From: Tenrec ecaudatus
Taxonomy: Eukaryota; Chordata; Mammalia; Afrosoricida; Tenrecidae
Length of the DNA stretch: 64,000 nucleotides
Assembly (NCBI RefSeq): GCF_050624435.1
Contig: NC_134539.1
Coordinates: 144,122,025-144,186,024, forward strand
Reading direction: 5' to 3'
Both the position numbers and the translations under genes were made by a program. Positions 58,945-64,000 of the stretch are shown here, piece after piece. Position 1 is the first letter of the stretch; every line of letters begins with the position of its first letter. A model generated the notes under the pieces. That model was not told where the DNA came from and did not search any database. It saw only the letters and a list, made by a program, of their open reading frames with translations.

Positions 58945-59379
58945 TGTGTTAGTACAGGTTGACTAGAGAAACAAATCCAGAGACACTCACACATGTGTGA
59001 GAGAACTTTTTAATGTATCAATTAGTAATGATACAATAAACCATCCCAGCCCGATTTAGATCAAATTCATTTCTGATATTGGCCCATGAATTCCATTTCA
59101 GACTCATGCAGCACAGGCAATGATGCCGAATGCAGGAAGATCACAGGCTGGTGGGTGGAAAGTCTTGTGGATCCAGTGGAGGGGGAAGCATCCCAGGCGC
59201 TGGCTGCCATCAGTGTGGCTTGCTGACAGGAAGGAGAAGCAGAGACAAAGTGGGTCTGGCCCCCAGTGAGCTATTTATGTCACACCTCCAAATGAGGTCA
59301 TCAAGCTGCAAGCTGATTGACAGGTTAAACTCCACCCCTTCACTCTGAATAGCCTCAAGTGGGCAATTATGTAACCACA
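58945..59379 (-). mobile_element. ERVL-type solo LTR, second subfamily
   Basis: TGTGTTAGTACAGGTTGAC … TATGTAACCACA with flanks ATAAG and GTAAG (4 of 5). Confidence 0.7.
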
Positions 59380-59504
59380 GTAAGATACTTGTATTGAATC
59401 CCAACTAATAATAAAACCCAAAACAAACCACAGACTGCTCTCTTCATCAAGGTCTTGTAAGTAAAATCACAAATAGTTTATGAAGTACATACGAGGAAGT
59501 CTCT

Positions 59505-59945
59505 CCTCATCCTTGCCTCCAAGGAGCATTCTGGCTGTACATCTTCCGAGACAGACTGGTCTGTCCTCTTGGCGTCCACACTCTCAATATTCACCAGCAC
59601 GCATGCTTAGTTTAGAAACTCACCGTTTTATGTCTGAGGCCTACAGTAACTCTGAAGGTGTTCAGCAAGAGGATGAAAACAAGTTCAGCTTGGGCTGAGC
59701 CCAAGGTTCCAGTGAAGTGTGACAGCGAGTGTCCTGCTCTCGCCCCCGTCTGTGTGTGATCGGCGGCATCTGTGATTATTTCCATGCTGTTAGGTGCTGT
59801 CCACTTGGCTCCCACTCAGAGGGAGGCAGCCCGCGCACAACAGAATGAAACAGCGCACACCCACACCCTCACAGTCGTTCTCGTTTGAGCCCATTGTTGC
59901 AGCCACTGGTCCGCCCATCCTGTTGCAGGCCCTCTTTTTTGCTGC
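59505..59945 (-). mobile_element. BovB/RTE LINE scraps
   Basis: 59505-59610 (AAGGAGCATTCTGGCTGTAC, GAGACAGACTGGTC) and 59785-59945 (GTTAGGTGCTGTCCACTTGG, GAGCCCATTGTTGCAGCC). Confidence 0.65.
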
Positions 59946-60049
59946 CACTAAATTAAAGCAATGGTTCTGTAAATTGGAGGTCTAGACCGACACCGAACTT
60001 ACACGTGCCCTAGAGACGACAGGATTCAAGACACACTGCAATCCTTCCT

Positions 60050-60899
60050 GTTAAAACAGAGACTTTCACACACACAGAGACTTTCACTCCTAGCTCAGAG
60101 GGTTTTAAGTTACTCTAGGGGGGTGGGGATTTAATGCTTAAATATCACTTAAAACTTAATTGCTACCTGAAGAGGTGGTTTACAACTTAAAAGAATGAGT
60201 TTTTAAATCTCCAAAAACCAAAACCATCTATTTGACATAAAACCTTTCCATTTGTCAGAAACTGAAACAGAACTGGAAGGTACCCTCAGTCACCCTGTAA
60301 CTGTTTCCACTACCCGGGAGCCCCTGCAAGGCAGACAGCTGCCAGAGCAGGAAGCAGCTGGTCCTGCCAGGGGAGAGTGATGGAAGGTGGGAGTGCTGCA
60401 TATCAAAGGGGTGGGAAAGCAAGCCGCCTTGGGGTCACTAACCTCGGTATTCTGAGAGAGAGGCTGGTATGGGAAGAGAGACATCTCATCTCTGGGCACG
60501 TCAGAGTAAGTAGAAGCAGGTAAAGGCTTGGGAAACAGGGAAGAGGGGCACCCCAGCAATGCTCCCCTGGCCCTGATGGCCAGCTCTAACTGAAAAACTT
60601 ACTTTCTTCCCAGGATACGGCTTCAGCGGCAGTGATATTATTAAAAGAGTAATTCCACACATATAAGAAATTATAGAGTTTTATCTATACACAAATAAGT
60701 TTACTTAAAATCAATTCAGTTACAGATGCTAAAAAAAGTGTGTGTGTGTGAGTATGTGTTGGAATGCCTGCGGACAGCCACACACTGGGAGGGGCTCCCC
60801 TGGAGCGTGCAGACCCCCAATGGGGTGGCAGCTGGCAATAGTCCTGTGGCCAGCTCTCCTGGCTTCAGGGGGGTAGGAGGAGCAGGAGGGCACCGAGCC
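60050..60899 (-). promoter_or_regulatory. NOL11: NOL11 3'UTR and candidate poly(A) region
   Basis: Sequence after the NOL11 stop. The best-looking signal on the minus strand is ATTAAA at 60135-60130, followed about 55-70 nt downstream by a GT-rich stretch near 60060-60080. A weaker GATAAA variant is at 60685-60680. The true cleavage site needs transcript data. Confidence 0.3.
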
Positions 60900-61016
60900 T
60901 CAGAAGAGCTCCAGCACTTCGATGGAATACAGTTCTGTCCGAGTCTTCTCTTGATTGAGTTTCTGCAGCTCCCGAAAACTTACTTGGATCTTGTTGAGCT
61001 CGGAATAGACGCTGAT
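60900..61016 (-). CDS. NOL11: NOL11 last coding exon (C-terminal 38 residues and stop)
   Basis: NOL11 is a nucleolar protein of the small-subunit processome that works with UTP4 (cirhin) in pre-rRNA transcription and early 18S processing. This exon begins after a pyrimidine-rich acceptor (TTCTTCCTCCAG, AG at 61018-61017), encodes [17 protein letters not shown] and onwards, and ends SIEVLELF followed by TGA at 60902-60900. That is the conserved C terminus of mammalian NOL11. The exon is in phase 0 with the preceding one and 117 bp long. The frame is intact. Confidence 0.95.
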   Translation of the reverse strand: MSVYSELNKIQVSFRELQKLNQEKTRTELYSIEVLELF

Positions 61017-61124
61017 CTGGAGGAAGAAACAGTTGTGACCGTTACCCTTGGGCCATGAGTCACCGCTCCAAGAACACGGACTCGCCTGGGAGCACACGAG
61101 AAGGCAGCACAAGCAGCCGCGTAC

Positions 61125-61232
61125 CTGGGCTTTCACAAACTTGTACAGACTGATGAGCAGCCGCTTTGCTTCTGGCACCATCACCACAACTGTGAAGTTC
61201 GCATCCAGCAGCAGGCAGGTCCAGTCCATGAT
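61125..61232 (-). CDS. NOL11: NOL11 penultimate exon (36 residues)
   Basis: The exon opens after GTCTGTCTGCAG (AG at 61234-61233) and closes at CAG|GTAC (donor GT at 61124-61123). It encodes [18 protein letters not shown] followed by [18 protein letters not shown], matching the C-terminal region of human NOL11 with a few conservative changes. It is 108 bp, phase 0 at both ends, separated from the last exon by a 108-bp intron. No frameshift or stop, so this is the functional gene and not a retrocopy; the introns are present. Confidence 0.95.
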
Positions 61233-63726
61233 CTGCAGACAGACAGCACAGGGAGGCGGAGATGCCCAAGTTCACAATGTAGGCCCCCCAAGAGTACAGA
61301 ACAGAGGGGTTCTTATAGGTCTGGCTCTCTGAAGCTGGAGAAGGTCGGAACTTCTAAGGAATACAAAAGGGCTCCTTCCTGCTTCTAGATGATTCTTTGG
61401 CAGACATAAGCAGATCCTGAATTTTCACAAGACTCACCGGTGATGGACCGACCGCCAGGGTGGGACCCCAGGGAGAGTCCGTGTCTGCATTTCATTTCTT
61501 TAAAATGGGTTTACGTGTGAAAAGACACCCCACCTTCTATGTTCCCGGTCACCCCCAAGATGCCAAAAGAAGGAAACGCTGTGAATTAAAGGCAAGGTTG
61601 CCTCAAACTAAAGTGAAATTATTCTTTATAAAAGTATCTTCGGCAGCCCTACATCTTTGAATAAAGTAGTTAAATATCACTGCCATGAAAAAGTGGCTCT
61701 CTAATTTTAGGCGGTGGGGGAGAAACAGGTAAAACTCCCTACTCAAAAAAAAAAAAATCTGGATGAATGCAAGAGTGAGAAACCCAAACAGCAGATTTGC
61801 AGGACCTGGAGGAGGAGGGCGGCCAGGAGGGGCGAGGGCTCAACGCATCACAGAACCCAAAGCAGCTTGTCGGGTCAGTGTGGCAGCATCAAAGCTACGA
61901 GCGTGTCGTGGCACATGGTAACAGAACACAGGGCCCGCGGCAGCAGTTCCCGATGCACGAGAACCAGTTACGTCCATCTGAGGCTGACTGTGGTGACGGC
62001 TCCACTCGCCTGAATGTGTCAGTGAGACTATTTTTAAAAAATTGAGATACGAAGAACTGTATAAAAGGAAGCACGCAAAATAAAAAATCCCGGGCTTTGA
62101 CATGGTCAAAGACCACAAAAGAACCCTGGCCAAACAAGGCGGCCTGCTTCGTCCACTACCAGAGATGCCAATGAGCGCTGGTGCCCTTCGCCGCCCACCT
62201 GAAAGGCAGAGGTGGACAACACAGGAACACCTGTGTTCCTGCACTGCAGAGTAACATTTTTTATAAACGAATGCCCAGCAGTGTGTCGCTGAGCAAGACT
62301 GTCAGCGCCATGTTTCTCACTTCCCATCCGTGTGTCACACTGTGGCCATCCTCACGATCTTTCCAACTTCTCGACCACGCACATTCCATAGTCTGACCCA
62401 ACCCGAGGCTAGAGACCCTACTGGGTCTGCCCCACGGGCCTTCTGAGACTGTCTATCTTATGGGAGTAGACAGCCCCGTCTTTCTCCGGGGAGGCAGTCT
62501 GCAAAGTCGGAACCACTAACCTTGTGGTGAAAGCCCAACGCTTAACTCACTGTGCCACCGGGGTTCCTTTAGCAAACCTAACTTTCACTACCCGTGTGTC
62601 GGAGGTGTCAGAAAGGAAGCACACTGTGGGTGGGGGCAGCGCCGATCACCAGATCCCTGCTGAACGGCAGTTTCTGAAATCACACTGCCAGCATCCTCCC
62701 CCCTCCCTCCCTCCGGTCCCGCCATTTCACGTCTGGGCATTTACCTAGCGGAAGCTCTTGTCTGTGCAAGGGACACTGGATACAGGCTGGTTGACAAGAG
62801 CACACACCATCATGCAAGTGACCGATGAACTCAAGATCAACGGGCCAGGTGAGATGGTGCCGTGGGTTCAAACAGTGGAAGGCAGACAGGGGGGTGCGAA
62901 CCGGCCACCAGCGAGTAGCTCATTTGTGGCCAACAAAAAGGAAGGCAAGTTTGCAGATGCAAAGAAGGCCCTGGTGCGGTGTGTGTGTCTGTGTGTGGGG
63001 GGGAGGGGGGGCAAGCTAAACCGGCTCCCCACCCAGTGTTACTGATGGACCGCTTGTTCAAGGACAGACACTTAGCGTTTGTTACACTTACATTTTAAAA
63101 ATGTAAAAGTGTCCAATTGAGTGTCCGACATAGAGAACAGTACATCCCTGAAAGGCTATCGATTACTTCTTAATGCTTCCAACTGCTCCTCGAAGAACTA
63201 CTGCACGGAAAGGGGGCTCCGAAAGCGCGACCTCCCTACTTTCAAGCGCTTCCTCTCCAGAGGTTGCTAGCGGGCCTGCCATCAGCCGCTCGTCCTCTCC
63301 GGGCGCAGCTGCTTGCAGACACTGAGGGAGGCAGCCGGCGAGGCGCTGGTTCACCGCGCGTGGCCAGGCAGGAGCGCTCGCCGAGCGAGCAAGGGCACGA
63401 GGACTCACTGCGCAGGTGGGCGGGGGCTGCCAGAGTTCTCGGAAATTCACTTTGGGGGGGTATTCCTCAAAGGCATACTGAACGTGGCTCGGAAAGTAAA
63501 AACGACTTCTTACAGAATTTTTCAGTATTAGTCAACATTGAACTTCATCTTTGTTACAGTGTCTACCACAGGACAGTGTGGTCGTTGCTGGGTGTTTGAT
63601 TCATACACCTAACATTGTCATCACTGAAAACATTAAAGGTCATCTTTTACTGCAGTACCCGTTGAAGCACCTCCTACAGCCTGTAAGTGGTTGTCTTTTC
63701 CCAGTGCAGTTAACGGACACGCGTAC
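61233..63726 (-). other. NOL11: NOL11 intron between antepenultimate and penultimate exons
   Basis: About 2.5 kb with one minus-strand AfroSINE (62396-62568), a (TG)n/G-rich patch near 62975-63010 and a CpG-rich patch at about 63215-63440. NOL11 is known to host an H/ACA snoRNA (SNORA38B) in human; I could not identify it here by eye, and it may lie in another intron. Confidence 0.75.
62396..62568 (-). mobile_element. AfroSINE in NOL11 intron
   Basis: TTATGGGAGTAGACAGCCCCG, TCTTTCTCCGGGGAGG and CACTGTGCCACCGGGGTTCC, minus sense. Confidence 0.75.
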
Positions 63727-63819
63727 CTGGTTCAGGCTTGGAGGGTGGGTGCCAGGCAGCGTCAGAGTGGCGTTCTCACTGCACTTCAGATACAGGAAGT
63801 ACAAATACCGGAGAAAGAG
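63727..63819 (-). CDS. NOL11: NOL11 antepenultimate exon (31 residues)
   Basis: A 93-bp phase-0 exon bounded by acceptor TTCCCTCCAG (AG at 63821-63820) and donor CAG|GTACGC (GT at 63726-63725). It encodes [18 protein letters not shown] followed by [13 protein letters not shown], directly preceding IMDWTC in mammalian NOL11. It is too short for ordinary ORF listing and was found by reading the minus strand. Upstream exons lie beyond the right edge; I saw none in the last 180 bases. Confidence 0.93.
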
Positions 63820-64000
63820 CTGGAGGGAAGAGGGGACAGTGCATCACCGTGATGTAACCCCCAACCAGCACAGACTGCCCCCCCTGAACCATCACGCACA
63901 GTGCGGCAGATCTGGGGCCAGACGCATGGAGCGCCCTGTCCCAGGGGGGAGGCCTCAGAGGTGAGGGCGGGGCCTGGGAGCCGCCTGCCCTTTCCAGCGC

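Noticed and set aside
60900-61229. NOL11 C terminus as a single uninterrupted ORF or processed pseudogene
   Set aside because: The open frame reads through a 108-bp intron with consensus GT and AG; the three-exon structure shows the genuine gene.

Overview
This window is mammalian nuclear DNA. The repeats point to an afrotherian, most likely a tenrec such as Echinops telfairi. The tRNA-derived SINE present in dozens of copies is the AfroSINE type, BovB/RTE LINE fragments are common, and two hAT elements match the SPIN ('Space Invader') family, which is known from tenrec but not from elephant or hyrax. The species call is an inference; the repeat families and gene exons are read from the sequence.

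Two protein-coding genes are recognised, both on the minus strand. At the left, positions 3130-3739 encode exon 1 of BPTF, the large NURF chromatin-remodelling subunit. It lies in a CpG island (about 3000-4580), with 5'UTR and promoter sequence to its right; intron 1 runs off the left edge. At the right, three exons (63727-63819, 61125-61232, 60900-61016) encode the last 105 residues of NOL11, a nucleolar ribosome-biogenesis factor; its upstream exons lie beyond the right edge. The order NOL11 then BPTF, same direction, matches my recollection of human 17q24.

The roughly 56 kb between the genes shows no convincing coding gene. It is a mosaic of AfroSINEs, BovB fragments, L1 3' ends, a family of about 500-bp LTR-like elements flanked by 5-bp duplications, one ERVK-like solo LTR, two SPIN elements, small MITEs, old MIR/L2/L1M pieces and microsatellites. 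An 840-bp (TGAG)n array at 42.1-42.9 kb is the largest tandem repeat. A truncated U4 snRNA retropseudogene sits inside a SINE at 12.5 kb. Many insertions are nested and give a relative chronology.

The most noteworthy items are the SPIN copies, the LTR-inside-LTR nest with two perfect duplications, the U4 retrocopy, the tandem array flanked by a 13-bp duplication and a homopolymer tail, and a short upstream ORF in the BPTF leader whose start codon lies within a YY1-type motif.
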